Positions 9,071-20,264 of a stretch of 64,000 nt of DNA are shown here, piece after piece. The DNA is taken from positions 27,980,445 to 28,044,444 of the forward strand of contig NC_049984.1 in assembly GCF_000003815.2 (NCBI RefSeq). Reading direction: 5' to 3'. Under the pieces are notes generated by a model, which worked only from the letters and a program-made list of their open reading frames with translations, was not told the DNA's origin and made no database searches. Origin of the DNA: Branchiostoma floridae. Its lineage: Eukaryota; Chordata; Leptocardii; Amphioxiformes; Branchiostomatidae. A program made the translations under genes and the position numbers. Each line of letters starts with the position of its first letter. Within the stretch, counting starts at the first letter, position 1.

Positions 9071-9389
9071 TTACTGCAATCCTACACCCATGCTGCTGGA
9101 CAAGCACAATATCAGATCATGCATGTTGGACCTAGTCAACAGCGATATGACCCTAGATCTGTGCTGCTGCACTAGTTCAGCTGTTGGTGGAGGTGGGTGT
9201 GCTGCCAGTGGACCCAGCCTCCTTGGGTCATCCTCTGATCTCGGCTGTGTACGGCTCATGCCTTTGCCTGAGTTGATACGGCTGGCCACGATCCTCCCCT
9301 GGACTTCGTCGATGTAGCCCTAGTCTTTCGCCACCTTGACATTGTGGTATGTCCACCTGTCGGACTTCTTCTGGAAGGCCCGATTGGTT
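9071..9389 (-). pseudogene. Fourth exon of a repeated transposase-like gene
   Basis: A splice acceptor (CTACCTTTAG) ends at 9390 on the minus strand. The exon then reads TNRAFQKKSDRWTYHNVK, matching the tail of a widespread uncharacterised animal protein family in which a K-K-x-x-R-W motif follows the AAIDxN block. An in-frame TAG at 9320-9322 interrupts it, and the frame then stays open to the stop at 9071. It follows the exon at 9637-9792 in gene order. Confidence 0.5.
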
Positions 9390-9636
9390 CTAAAGGTAGA
9401 AAGAAGCAACAGTAGACTTAAGTTACCTTCAGCTCCAGTTAAGAGTATTTGAATTCCCAATGAATTAACTTACAGTTATGTGACGGTCAATACAAGCAAG
9501 TACTTCCATTATTCAGCATATTGAAATTATACAAAAATGAAAGTCTTCATACTTCTGTTGGGAATCTGTACTTGGCTATACATGCATGTAGATATAAGCA
9601 AGTGCAGTTAGGAGACAGAAAAATCCATCCACATAC

Positions 9637-9792
9637 CTCATCGCCCCGTCACGCTTTCTTGTTGCCACTGGACTGTCCTTGTGGTAGTTGTAGTCAATGG
9701 CAGCGAGTAGGCAACGTGCCTGGTATGAACGCAAACCTCTTTGAAGCGTACATGAGGATGTGGTTCTGGAAGCTTTCCAGTTAGAAAGTCTG
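9637..9792 (-). pseudogene. Third exon of a repeated transposase-like gene
   Basis: The exon has a good acceptor (TTTGTTGTAG, exon start 9792) and donor (GATGAG|GTATGT, exon end 9637). Pieces of one protein lie in different frames. A segment FQNHILMYASKRFAF in one frame is followed by ARCLLAAIDYNYHKDSP in another. In intact relatives these blocks are contiguous, with an E-x-F-H-x-x-L-x-x-Y-x-x-K-R motif and then LAAIDHN. The frame changes mean this copy is dead while its splice sites survive. Confidence 0.55.
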
Positions 9793-10040
9793 CCTACAAC
9801 AAAACAACACCAGAAAATGATTTTAAATAAAGCAGAGAATGCGCAAGAAAAAGGACTATGCCACAAAACCCTGCTTTTAATCCGCACAAACTGGTATTTC
9901 TTTATAAATAAACTTAATCAGTTCAGAGAAATACATGACTTTTACTTTGTATCACAAAAAAGGTAAATTGACACTAAATATGCATTAATAAGGTTAATTC
10001 ATACAATCCAACTAGGTATTAACACTAGGTATCAACACAC

Positions 10041-10240
10041 CTGAAACGCAAGAACTTGTATGCTGACTTCAGCCACCTCCTGTTTGTAATAATCTCACGC
10101 AGCTTCTCGTGGGGGAGCTAGCCTGGAACCAGCCACTTTGTGGTCCTGTTTTCCTCATCCAAGATGGGACCGTGGTGGCACTTTCCCAGTGCCCAGGTGT
10201 GCTTGTTGCACACATGGTTCAAAACACTACTCCACATTCC
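10041..10240 (-). pseudogene. Second exon of a repeated transposase-like gene
   Basis: A polypyrimidine acceptor (TTTTTTTTCACCAG) and a CAG|GTGTGT donor bound a 200-base exon reading GMWSSVLNHVCNKHTW, then KWLVPG, a stop codon, and LPHEKLREIITNRRWLKSAY. In relatives known to me the same order occurs (S-V-L-x-H-I-x-N-K-H, K-W-L-x-P, L-K-x-I-V-x-x-x-x-L). One nonsense change near 10130 breaks it. A role as transposase or derived nuclear protein is likely but unproven. Confidence 0.55.
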
Positions 10241-10361
10241 CTGGTGAAAAAAAATTCATCAACACTATTTTATCTTGAGCAGCTAATTTCTCTCTGCAAA
10301 CTGAGATGTTCAGATACCACTATATAAGTTTTTTTTTCTGATTCAAGAGTCTAAAACTCAC

Positions 10362-10469
10362 CAGAAATACGTGGAGGTCCCTCTCAGATTTCTTGCAGCA
10401 ATGCCAGAAATGGTTAACAATGTGGCCTGCCCACTTCTTGAGGTCTGCGCAGCCCGCCTCCTGTCCAAC
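10362..10469 (-). pseudogene. First visible exon of a repeated transposase-like gene
   Basis: This 108-base, 36-codon exon has an acceptor (TGAATTAG) and a donor (TTTCTG|GTGAGT). It reads GCADLKKWAGHIVNHFWHCC, matching the NHxWWxC block of the same family. The four exons at 10362-10469, 10041-10240, 9637-9792 and 9071-9389 are collinear on the minus strand. Upstream exons were not found with confidence to the right, though 14187-14396 is a candidate. Confidence 0.55.
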
Positions 10470-10479
10470 CTAATTCAAT

Positions 10480-12345
10480 AAGAGAAATGTTAACATATCT
10501 TATAAATGCACTATTTTTTTTCAAATTCAAGCTGAGTAAGAATACTTTTAGCATGTACAAGTTGTGTCATTGAAAATCTTTCCCCAGCGGTCATCTGGTC
10601 ATGCTCATTGCAAGACCATTGAAACTACGCTATTAAATCCAGTCTGACGTTTAACTGTTTACATCCTTCATTCGGTCTACAATTATCAGTTTCATCCATG
10701 TCCTTCAACTTGCATTTATCAGCTATTTTAGCCGAGTTACGTAGTGTTTGATAGGACATAGGTTCATCTTCCCTGGAACTCATACCGGTAGATGATGACG
10801 GAGAACTGATTCTATAGTTGTTTCCGGCTCCAAAGGACCAGTGGTACTAGTAATGTCTTTCTAAAGAACTGATACACGTACAAACCCTATGTGAGCCTCG
10901 CTGCCCCACGCCACCGAATACCCACCTCAGACAGGATGTACATATGTGCCGCCAAAAAATAGTTCTACATAAAGACGAAGCATCCATCAAATAAGAGAAT
11001 TATTTCCAGATTGTAGTATAACATGGTATACTATTTACTCAATACGTTAAATAGATTAATTATAATCGTTAGATTATTTGTTGCTATCCAGCTTGCTAGA
11101 TTCGTGGCGGATGGATATGTAGAGTACTCCCCGTCGTATAGTCAGGCAGCTTCAGTTGGAGAAGAAGGACGGTGAGGATAGGTAGGTGCTCAACCAAGTG
11201 GTCCTTTTTCCCTTTCAAAATGTCGATCTGATAATTGTCTCTCCGTAGAAAGAATTTCTTAAATGTTGTGGTTGCCCGTATGTCTATGTGGACGAATTCT
11301 TGGTAAGGAAATCGATTGGGTCTGAACTGTTGGTTATTTCATCCTCGCCATGTTGTTTAAAAAAGGGTGTGATATGTGTCTCGCCACGAGCACGCCAGTT
11401 TACCCTCAGACTTTTGTCACGAACTTTTCGTTTTTTTATGCTTGTCAGGGTCTTGTTCTATATCGATGATATACACCCGATTTTGTCCACGGTTCTTCAC
11501 AAACAACTATTATGTGAGGTCTGTCGTGGCTGACATCTGTGATGGATTATGTTGTTTACTTGTCGGCAGACGGGAACTGTGCACTAGGTATGCTCGAACG
11601 AAAAATTGTTAACGGTTTACTGTACAATTTGACATATATCCTGTCCCTGTTTTTGTGGTGATTTACACCATGAAGAAGTGTTGTGTGCATATGTTTTGTG
11701 AAATGTAATATTATCATGGTAAATTTGGGTTAGGTGTCACGTTACCACCTCTAAGGTTTTTCTGGCCAAAATGTCAGCTTTTCAAGCACTAAGAGACCAT
11801 GTCTAGCGGTGAAGTAGACGTTATACAAGGACAACAACAGCAGCTTTCCCTGTCCTTTATGTCCGACCTATTTGATCGATGACTGCTCTTTTTCTTGCTC
11901 GTCTGAACAGAATATGCTGACAGTTTCTTTCTGACTGTGCTTTTAAGTTTTCTTTGAGTTTTGACTATTGCTTTTTCTACTTGATACTTCCTTAGTGCTC
12001 TTTCCGCCAAACCGTCAAAAACGGCTCAATTAAAGAATTATCTTCTACTCAACTAATCATTGACATTTATTTCTTGTTTTCCTCTACAGATTCTTCTGTC
12101 TAGGTGTGAACATCATTCAGCTGTGCAGACCATCTGAGTGACATCTTTATTCCTCAAAGAACACCGATAAAGATGTGTCATACTCTGGTTGTTCAACAAT
12201 TCGTTCAACAAAGTCAGCACATCTTGCAGCATCCGATCATAGCAGGAGCTTCCCAATGTTTACATCAAAGATTCGTTATCAAGTGGTGAATCAAATCATG
12301 ACACAAAACTGATGACATCGAAGTTATTTATTAGGCTTGTGGCAG
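10480..12345. other. Stretch without supported gene
   Basis: A+T-rich DNA with short open frames only. No repeat or coding pattern that I can support. Confidence 0.4.
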
Positions 12346-12484
12346 AACATCCAACTTACTCAGGGTTAGTTAGCCAGCTCTATTGTTACAGCTGTCCAGC
12401 CTCTTGGAAACCCAGACTTCGGGGACTGTGCCTCTGGCTCAGTGGGGGCTGGTTCAGCTTAGTTAGATGGGTTTGTTGGATGTT
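12346..12484. mobile_element. 139-bp MITE, copy 1
   Basis: The sequence starts with AACATCCAAC and ends with the inverse GTTGGATGTT. It is a near-identical inverted copy of 56784-56922, also 139 bp. A short element with inverted ends and no ORF fits a miniature inverted-repeat transposable element. The flanks show no clear target duplication. Confidence 0.75.
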
Positions 12485-12898
12485 AAAGCCATAATTCGGA
12501 GATCATTTGAAAACGCCAGAGTTTTCTTTAAATGAAAAAGATATATGACTATAATGAATACATACCCTGTCTTGCCTGCTGGTACGTTTCTATGTTTTCC
12601 CGACCTCTTTCAACTTGCCCTGCTGGGCATACTTCTCTTGCGTCTAAAGGTTCTCAAAGAACGGCTTGTGTAAAGAATGATTATGTAAGGTTGCCGACAG
12701 GTGTGTTGGCTGCCGACCTCCCCACGACGACCCCGGGACAGAGTCCTGAAGGCCGCCTACCTGCTGTGATCGCTCAAATGAAGGCTGGCTCGGGGGCAGA
12801 GACTCATTTTATTGCATGATTTAACCCTCCTTCTTTTATCAGATTCGCAAAACGGACTGACTGCTCCAGTAACGCACGAAATCAAGTCCATAATTTAA

Positions 12899-13489
12899 AT
12901 GTCCAATGCATTGCATTCTAGTCCGAATCAGTCATGGAGTGAATGTCAATCAGGAGAGCGTCCATTGGTTCTCGGTTCGTTGAATTTCCCTCATCTCGCT
13001 GCCTCGGACTGGGGGGATGGGCTCCAAAAAGATGTCGTCCGTGTCCCTCCAGCACAGCTCGGGGCGCCACTACTCTCCGTCGACTTCCTCAAGCAGCCTC
13101 ACGATCTTTTGTTGGTCTTCCCGGACCCCGGCGCTGCTCGGCGAGCTCACTCTCCAACCGTCTCAGCTCAAGATGGTGATCGGCATATCGTCCGATGGCA
13201 GTTGACGCAAGGCCTGATACTGGTCTCGTCGGTTGCGTACGGAAGACCGCATATTCCGGGCCTCGTCCCAGGGCCAGCCCACCGTCCGGAAATTGTCGAC
13301 GACGACGTTTTCCACTTCTCCCCACAGGTCTTGGTATAGGAGGTGGTGGAGGTTCACCCTGGGCTGACCCCCATTCTTCTGGTGCCTCAAACTGGTCATC
13401 ACCCGTCTGAATCCTCTGCGTTCTCTCTCGATCTCACCGAGCCCGAAGAGATGATGTCTCGTTTGGTTGTATACTGTTCTCATGCCCAT
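12899..13489 (-). pseudogene. Unrecognised coding relic with coiled-coil region
   Basis: On the minus strand an open frame starts at 13489 (MGMRTVYNQTRHHLFGLGEI) and continues for 108 codons with an Arg/Gln-rich helical composition (motif DLWGEVENVVVDNFRTVGWP). Next to it, in another frame, comes ELRRLESELAEQRRGPGR, a heptad-like coiled coil, and then an acidic C-terminal part to about 12900. Frame shifts near 13165 and 13100 break the protein. G+C content is higher than in the flanks, which supports a coding origin. No family is recognised. Confidence 0.4.
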
Positions 13490-13499
13490 GGTGCAATCG

Positions 13500-14186
13500 T
13501 AGTAGGCGTCTAGTTAAGAAGTTGACCGAAAGGCGAATGACTTGAGTTGCTCGTCTCCTCACAGACGCCTACCTCTTAGCAACGTCATTTACAGGACTCA
13601 AGTTCGGGTAGAGGTCAAGTCTCATAGTGCCACAGTCCGTGCTAGGAAAAGCGTGATCTGTCTCCATCTCCGGCTGGACCTCTTACTGTGAGGCCATCAC
13701 CTTGTTCCAACTGATCGACCTGCCATCTCGGCGACTCACTCAGACAGTGCCCCATTCTTAGTGGTCTCGGAGTAGTTCCTGACTGCTCTCGTTGCAGGTG
13801 GATCTGAATGAGAGACAAAACACAAAACGCAAAACCCCATTCGGTCTGAATTTCAAGGTCGATTTGAAATTATGATTTGTTACTATTTTATTCTAATACG
13901 TTGGCTTCACGATGCTTCACGGTGCTTTTCTGATATGCCTCTTTCGATCCAATGAACACCTACAGAACAATATACGTAATAATAGAATTAGGAAAAGAGT
14001 GCCCTTTTGATTTATGTGCTGTTGGAAACTAAGTTTGCTTAAAGCAGCAGGTAATGGGAAGACATCCATTGTTCATCATTTTTACGTATAGTTACAAAGG
14101 ATATTTCTATGACAACTTAATAGGTAATTATATAAGGTTACTGTAATATTGAATTGTAGCAGATAAAGGCCCAGGTGCATAATTAC
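13500..14186. other. Stretch without supported gene
   Basis: Nothing coding is seen. Only ordinary A+T-rich DNA with short chance frames. Confidence 0.4.
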
Positions 14187-14396
14187 CTCTGGATGTTTGT
14201 ACTGCTTGGCAAGCATATCATTAATGGTGTCCTGCAGAGGTAACAGCTCAGCATCATCAACATCACTTTCCATCTGCTGGTTGCTGTACTCTTTTGAGCG
14301 TCAATAACCCCCACTGCTCCTGTGCATCAGTCAGAGGGCAAGGGTTGGCAATATGGGGAAGCTCGAAGGTGAACCTCTCTGTTCCGGATGAAATCG
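14187..14396 (-). pseudogene. Spliced exon of unknown protein, frameshifted
   Basis: The acceptor (AATCTTCAAGCAG) and donor (CCAGAG|GTAATT) are good. The exon reads GTERFTFELPHIANPCPLTD and then, after a one-base shift near 14290, ESDVDDAELLPLQDTINDML. Acidic and helical, it could be an upstream exon of the transposase-like gene at 9-10.5 kb, but distance and lack of similarity leave that open. Confidence 0.4.
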
Positions 14397-15432
14397 CTGC
14401 TTGAAGATTGGAAAATTTGTTTGGTTATAAGAATATCAATCAAAGCATATATCTATAGGTGGAAATATTCCATACTTACATTTGCTCTCCCAATATTATT
14501 GGGGAGGGTGCTAAAGCTAGGCTCCAGATAGCCCCTCCGGAGCTTCCTCCTCTTGCTGTTGATAGTTCTGCTCTGCAACATGGACCAGGATATGCCCTTG
14601 TTGTTCAGTTGTTCAGTGTAAAACTATGAGGACCATTATCTACTCCATCACTACAATTACCTTGCCGAATTTATTAACATATCTTATCCACCCACTCAAC
14701 CCAGTTCGAGTTGCCATCGAGGAGATCAAATCCAAACTTGTCCTTCGAACTTTGTTGTTGTCTCTCCTCCTACAAAAAAAATAAACTGCTCAATGCATAT
14801 AAAATAGTCACAGCATGTCAGAATGCAAATGAACTCGAACTTTTGAAAGGTGAAATCGAGTATCTCTGGGAAGGACTTATAGATGTTGGTATGGCGAATA
14901 AGGTCTTCGCGGTGCCCATCCCATTTGTAGATGACCTGCAACAGAAGTAAAAGGTGTCAACAAGGTATGTAATGTGTGATGATATATTTTTTGGAGGGGA
15001 GGTGTGTGAAAGTTTTGACACGGCTCTTTTCTTTGTTAGAAAAGCAATGTTCTTCTGTAGGTTCTTCTCTGCCCGCTTGAGGTGTGCTGTCTTGGTCAGG
15101 AGCTGTTGACTTGTTAAATGTTTTTGGACTCTAAGTATGGAGTGAAATATCAGTGTCTGTTTTATTCCCGAATCTAACGACCCGCTGTACTCTGTACATG
15201 TGCCACATCTGATGGATAATCTATTTGTGCCATGGTTTAATGGGATGAGAAGCTGGCAGTCAACATGCATGGTTTTGAGGTATATTCGTTTTCCCTCGCT
15301 GTTGTGGCCCTTTTCTTTCTTGGCAACCATTGTACCATCGACCCCCTTGAAGATAACTGTTCACTTTCATGTCTTCCTTGTACAGCAAGACCAGCTTCCT
15401 GTTGGGGCATAAACTAGACCAGAACAGTTTTA
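14397..15432. other. Stretch without supported gene
   Basis: The longest frame (14818-15330, minus) lacks domain-like composition and splice context. I treat it as chance. Confidence 0.35.
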
Positions 15433-16263
15433 GTGAATCCACTTCAATTAGAGTTGGGCTTGACGTGGCTTACTGGGAATTACGCTCCACGCTAATAAGA
15501 CTCAACCCCTGTACTGGGGCAGAACTCTACTACGCTTATGTCATGAACCAAGTCTAGCTTGTGGTAGGATTCAGCGTTCATACATTTCTCTAACATCCAA
15601 ATCAACCAAGGCCAGACGGTGCAATTACCAGTCACATTCCTTTATTTTAACGCTCGTACGGTGGTTACATCAACATAGTCTCACACAAGAGAATGTACAG
15701 TACGCATCAATGCAAGAATCAGATCACAACACAATGCACACCTCAATAATAAATGGTTCCTAATTATCCCGGGGACCCCCCAAAACCACAATTTAGGATT
15801 GACTGACCGCACATCATTAAGACCAGCCAAGGGCTCACAACAGAACACTGAGAGCTCACCACAGCCTGTCGCTTGAGATACAAGTCATGTCGTCGTGCCG
15901 CTCAGAGACCCGTCGGAAGCCCGACCGCCGACCGGGAGTCCCTCAAGGAAGTGGAGATCGATTGCCCGTAGTCGAATCCCAATGCTAGTCCGAATGCCAA
16001 AGATACCCGGGTTTTCTTGGGTATAAGTCTATATATACTTTCTATCAGAGATTTTGCATAATGCCAAACGGAATAGATCTTTTAAAGTGATTGGTTAGAA
16101 GAGCGGCACCCACGTGGCTTGTTGACATATTGACGTCACAGAGATGCGCTACCCTACCTGTGCGGCAGCCACAGGGAAGTTTCAATAGTCAATGACAGAG
16201 AAGGGGCACTATTAAGGGGCGATTCAGTATTAAGAGCATAGGACTCTAGTTATCATTGCTACA
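15433..16263 (-). repeat. 3' LTR of minus-strand gypsy-like element A
   Basis: In minus orientation the LTR begins TGTAGCAATGATAAC at 16263 and is preceded by a C-run (polypurine tract on the minus strand). It is similar over its whole length to the solo LTR at 59848-60665, sharing blocks around GAATCGCCCCTTAATAGTGC, the TATATA-containing promoter region and CCCCGGGATAATTAGGAACC. The low-coordinate end is blurred, and 15433 is an estimate from alignment with the solo copy. Confidence 0.82.
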
Positions 16264-16283
16264 CCATCCCCCCCCCCCCCCTA
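16264..16283 (-). other. Polypurine tract of element A
   Basis: A run of C on the plus strand (poly-G on the element strand) directly precedes the LTR start, as at 52267-52280 in element B. It would prime second-strand synthesis. Confidence 0.75.
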
Positions 16284-16619
16284 CGGCAATGGTGCGTCCC
16301 TGCATCATAAAAGGTAACACCAGCGAACCATAGAAGTATAAGGAATGTAGTAGGTCATAAAACAGTAAGTAAAATTAGTATAAAAATACAAGTATGATAA
16401 CGGAAATGTTGTACAAAGCAATGAGGTGTTAGAACAAAGAGAACAGTAAGTATAGAGGGCGGTCCCCACTGTATGTCATGTAACCAGTAACCATTTACAG
16501 AAATCAGCACAGGTAACAACACAAGTACATGATATGCGAACCTCAGTGGAATACAGAACATTGGCAGGTAGTTGGAAGATAAACGCAGTGGGCGGTCAGG
16601 ATCAGGGCGGAACCGGTTG

Positions 16620-17175
16620 TCATCGGGAGAGATGGGTTCGTCCCCAAAGAGGAGAGCGTGGGGGGTCATATTCGGCCGGGACGTAAATGACATCGTCGTT
16701 GTTGGGGTCGATGTCGAAAGGGATATCATGGAATTGGATGTAGGGGAAGTCAACCGGATCAGGCGTAGGTTCTGTGTGAAGGTACAGAACGTCGTTGGAT
16801 GCGAGGAGCAAGGCCTCAGTGGTTACGATGTCATCGGCGAACAACGAAACTGACGGGGGGCGTCAAGTCGCCAGGGGAAGGCGGAGGGGAAGACGGGCCG
16901 TCCTGCATGGCGGCAACAACACGGTACCAGGGAGACGGATGGGAAGACGGGTCCTCCAGCATGGCGACAACAGCACGGTACAGGTTGGGAAAGTACCGCC
17001 CAATCATGCCGGGCAGCATGGAGTTAGCTAGGTGATCAAGTGGGGCGGGACCCCTAGTGTTGGTGTGGAGACCCCTGGCAAGGTCAGAGCCATCGAGCAG
17101 AGGGGTAAGGAAATAAAATGGAGGGACCATAATCCGGGGGGCGAGACCCAGCCGGAACGGCGGGAAAAGGGACAT
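16620..17175 (-). pseudogene. Unknown ORF of element A, Pro/Asp-rich
   Basis: Starting at an ATG at 17175 (MSLFPPFRLGLAPRIMVPPF), the minus strand is open for 114 codons to 16831. A one-base shift then continues it as FADDIVTTEALLLASNDVLY and an acidic, Pro-rich stretch to 16620. It lies just upstream of the element's 3' end, where gypsy elements may carry an extra ORF. Composition suggests a gag-like N-terminal region rather than an envelope protein: there is no clear signal peptide plus transmembrane pair. Function unknown. Confidence 0.35.
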
Positions 17176-17824
17176 GGCAGTGTCGGATAGGGACGGAGGG
17201 GGGGGGGGGGGTAATTTTGCAAGACCAATTTCTCAAGATTCCAAAATAGAGAAGCAAAGGCACGCAATTTGAGGAAAGGTGGCGAATAAGGGGAACAGGA
17301 AAGCAGTCTTACCTGGGACTCAAATGAACGGATGCACAACCAAAGAAAACGGCCAAGCGGGCAAGACGACGTCGTCAGGCCAATATCGGAGACAAGGCAC
17401 AATATGGGCAAGGAACTAACAGGAGCGACCGGGGCGCTGCTGAGGGGACTAATGTCAAGGAGGGTCGTGAGAAGGCGAATATGATGCCTGGCCTCAGATT
17501 AGATGGAAAACAGACAACAAAAAGGGCAGAGTACAGCCAGTGGGGGGAGTGAAGTATAATTGGGAGCAGGAGGCGCGTTGGAGATGGTCAGTACACAATG
17601 GGGCGTGGCTAGGGCGGACAACGCCCGAGATGAGCACTGGACTTTTTTCGCCTCGGTTAGAAGAAAAAAAAACAGAAACCCGGCAGAATTACATAAACAC
17701 CGGGAAAACCAACTACAACAACACAACAAAACCTATTGAAAAAAAGGTGTCACGCAACAGAGCGAGACAAGGAAAACGAGCTAAAACCGAACCAGAACAC
17801 TTGGACTCACCCAAGTCTGTACAA

Positions 17825-17880
17825 ATTGCAGCAAAGAAAAAATTGATGGTTGATTGCAGCAAAGAAAAAATTGATGGTTG
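17825..17880. repeat. 28-bp exact tandem duplication
   Basis: A 28-bp unit beginning ATTGCAGCAAAG occurs twice without mismatch (17825-17852 and 17853-17880), in the leader of element A. This indicates a recent slip or duplication. Confidence 0.9.
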
Positions 17881-18775
17881 AATGAAACAAACTAACGATC
17901 AACTGGCGTTACTAACCGCTAGGGTAAAACTGGAAAAATACAAATCAACGAACGGGTAACATACGGAATAAAAAAATGAAATAAAAATAAGACGTTAAAC
18001 TTAAATTAAATACTCTTGACCGAGCGTATTCAGCAAAGACAACTAAAGGGAAAAGTGACTGACAAGGTAATAAACCGACATCAAAGAAGGTATGCGTGGG
18101 GCGAGGAGAGTCAATGAGCGAAAATGGAGACATTGATATGAGGCGGTGTGTGACTCAGACAGCTGAGGATGATGAAGAGAGAAAGTGTCAAGCGAGAGGA
18201 TGAAGAACAGATGGAGGCACAGTAGCTTTAGTTTAAGCCGTTCAGCACCCCCGCCTTGATTTGTATTATACGGGTTAACTTAAAAAGCTAATAATTTAAC
18301 CTGATCGACAATAAATATGAATCGTTTGATCTGGCCGTTCATGTGTTCAAACCCAAAACAGCTTTAACATGGTAGGCCATCCGTCACATGTAAGTGTACG
18401 CCCATAGTCTGCTTATCTTCGCTTCGTGTTATTTCTTACTACCATTCTATCACTACGGGCTAGTCCCGGACTTAAAACTATATTCAATATGAACGTTCAA
18501 ACATATGAATAAGCTACATTTTTTGCTGCTTTGGGCCAGGTCTTCATATGTCCTTATGGCATTGCCAATTACACTAGACAACGATGATGGTGCTGTCTTT
18601 TTGTGCTGCAGGGGAATTGATATACATATATTACGGTAATCATACAAAAGTAGGCGTGATTCGCTGGGGCAGCAAGCGTGAAGAAGAAAACTTAAATGTC
18701 CTTTAAATGTCACTTTTAAGTTTTAACAACATAAATTTAGTACTAATGAGGCAACAAATTCCAAAGAAAGATTAC

Positions 18776-18838
18776 CTTTGACTTTTCCAGTAGGCGAATG
18801 ATTGTCGACAGTTTTTCATCAACTCTGCCAATTGAAGC
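18776..18838 (-). other. 21-codon exon, coiled-coil
   Basis: The exon is bounded by CCTTTTACTAG and TCAAAG|GTAATC. All 63 bases translate as a helical segment ending IIRLLEKSK. It appears to be the last visible exon of the minus-strand gene(s) between 18.7 and 24.1 kb. Short, but both splice sites and the open frame agree. Confidence 0.45.
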
Positions 18839-19577
18839 CTAGTAAAAGGGATATACACAATTTTAGTCAACATTATTAGTATCGGTAGGAGAGCTGCTTT
18901 TCAACTGAGTGCATTCATCCTGACTAAGACATCTTGTTGATATTTACATAGCAAAGAATGCACAACACAACATGGCCACTTCTGAGCAGAAATTCCGCTG
19001 GTGAAACTGCCATGGAGCATCCTATTTGTATATGGGGAAAAATTTACAATGTATCCAAATGTTTGTCAAGTCAATTTTTGGCTGTCACCATTACCAATTT
19101 CACAAATAATACAGCAAATTATATTCAAATTCTTAGTACTCACATACCACAAAAAGTGCGTTATGTTGCATAAATTGATATTTCCACATGTATATTAGCA
19201 ATAGTAGTACCATGCATAGGTGCATATTCCTACGTGCCCGTCCATGGCAAAATCTTCCTCCATGTGAACACTGCCTCGGCACGTTATCAGATGTACCTCT
19301 GCGAGTGCAAGGAGGTCGTTAAGCTTTTTTGGAGTCAGCAGGACGATTTGTTGTGTGCTGTCCTCCTTCTGCATCTCTATTGATGGAAAGAAGCTCCACC
19401 CTCAGCCATCTGTCTGAAGGTACTTGGAGAGTGGTGTTGTATGTAGAAGTTGAAAACTTCCTTCAGGGCTGCGAAATATCATTCCTGGGATGACCAGGAA
19501 GGTCCGATGTTGGCCTTGATGGTGCGCAGCATGGTCATGAGCTGGTTCTCCGCAAGATTCGGCGCGGTGAACGTTAC

Positions 19578-19658
19578 CTTGTCATCTTGGTGTCCAGCCA
19601 TGCCCATTCGCCGTCCTTCATGGTCAGCTTCCTTAGTGACTCACACTCGTCACTCTTA
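19578..19658 (-). other. Short spliced exon, unknown protein
   Basis: An acceptor (TTTTTTCTTCAAAG) and a GACAAG|GTAACG donor enclose an open frame reading SDECESLRKLTMKDGEWAWL. Downstream, more coding-like sequence (NLAENQLMTMLRTIKANIG, about 19470-19570) continues with a stop codon and shifts. The protein is not recognised. Confidence 0.35.
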
Positions 19659-20159
19659 CTTTGAAGAAAAAAATGAAAACAAAATTCTATTAAACGGAAT
19701 ATCTCTGTGCTCAAATGCTTCGATAACGATGTTCAGCTATGACGCTCATTATTGGATTATTTGGCACATATCACACCCAAACATACAATGGAAGTAGATT
19801 GAAAACGTTCATATTTTGTATAACAGAACATTACTTACGATAACGTGGTTCGCAGTAGCTATTGACAGCCTTGACATAACCATCCTGGAACATACTTTGA
19901 ACATATTTCATGTGAAAGTACAGACCAGAGGCAGAGTCGAACAAAATGTTGAACCTATTTGTCTGAAATGCCTTAAAGTTTGCAAAGGCTGGCACCACTT
20001 CTTCTTACTCCATTGCTTGCTGACTTTGCTCTTTGTTTACCTTCATGCCTGGGAGTGTTGTGGTGAGGACCAACTTAACAATTATGGCTAAACAGTGTAC
20101 TGTTAGTAAAATGCTGCCCAGAATTATTAGATCAAAACAAATTCACAATTTCCTCTGAC

Positions 20160-20264
20160 CTCCATACTACGAATACCAAAAGTTGAAAGAACACCATCAA
20201 GGGCGAACGGTTCGGCCGTTTTCCTGAAAGCACGCTTCGCCTTCTTCCTTTCATACAAGCATTT
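20160..20264 (-). other. 35-codon exon of integrase-containing gene
   Basis: An acceptor (TTTTAAACTACAG) and an ATGGAG|GTCAGA donor flank a fully open exon reading KCLYERKKAKRAFRKTAEPF and then GVLSTFGIRSME. It follows the integrase-like exons at 21.0-21.7 kb in transcription order. In gypsy/Ginger-type proteins a basic stretch like this lies beyond the integrase core. No internal stop. Confidence 0.45.

Larger units (their letters stand above)
16284..18260 (-). mobile_element. Internal part of gypsy-like element A, without recognisable pol
   Basis: The last 350 bases before the polypurine tract (16284-16620) are clearly related to 51930-52266 of element B, including blocks around ACTACCTGCC, ATTTCTGT, GTGGGGACCGCCC and GATGCAGGGACGCA. 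This proves they belong to one family. Upstream lie unknown ORFs and then a T-rich leader reminiscent of the one before gag in element B. No reverse transcriptase, integrase or 5' LTR is seen, so this is either a deleted copy or a non-autonomous relative. The right boundary is not defined. Confidence 0.55.

Noticed and set aside
14818-15330. 170-codon minus-strand frame
   Set aside because: Low-complexity Ser/Lys/Leu composition, no motif, no splice context.
16355-16753. Envelope-like protein in element A (hydrophobic minus-strand frame)
   Set aside because: The hydrophobic tail lies in the 3' non-coding region conserved with element B at the DNA level, in a frame not kept in B.
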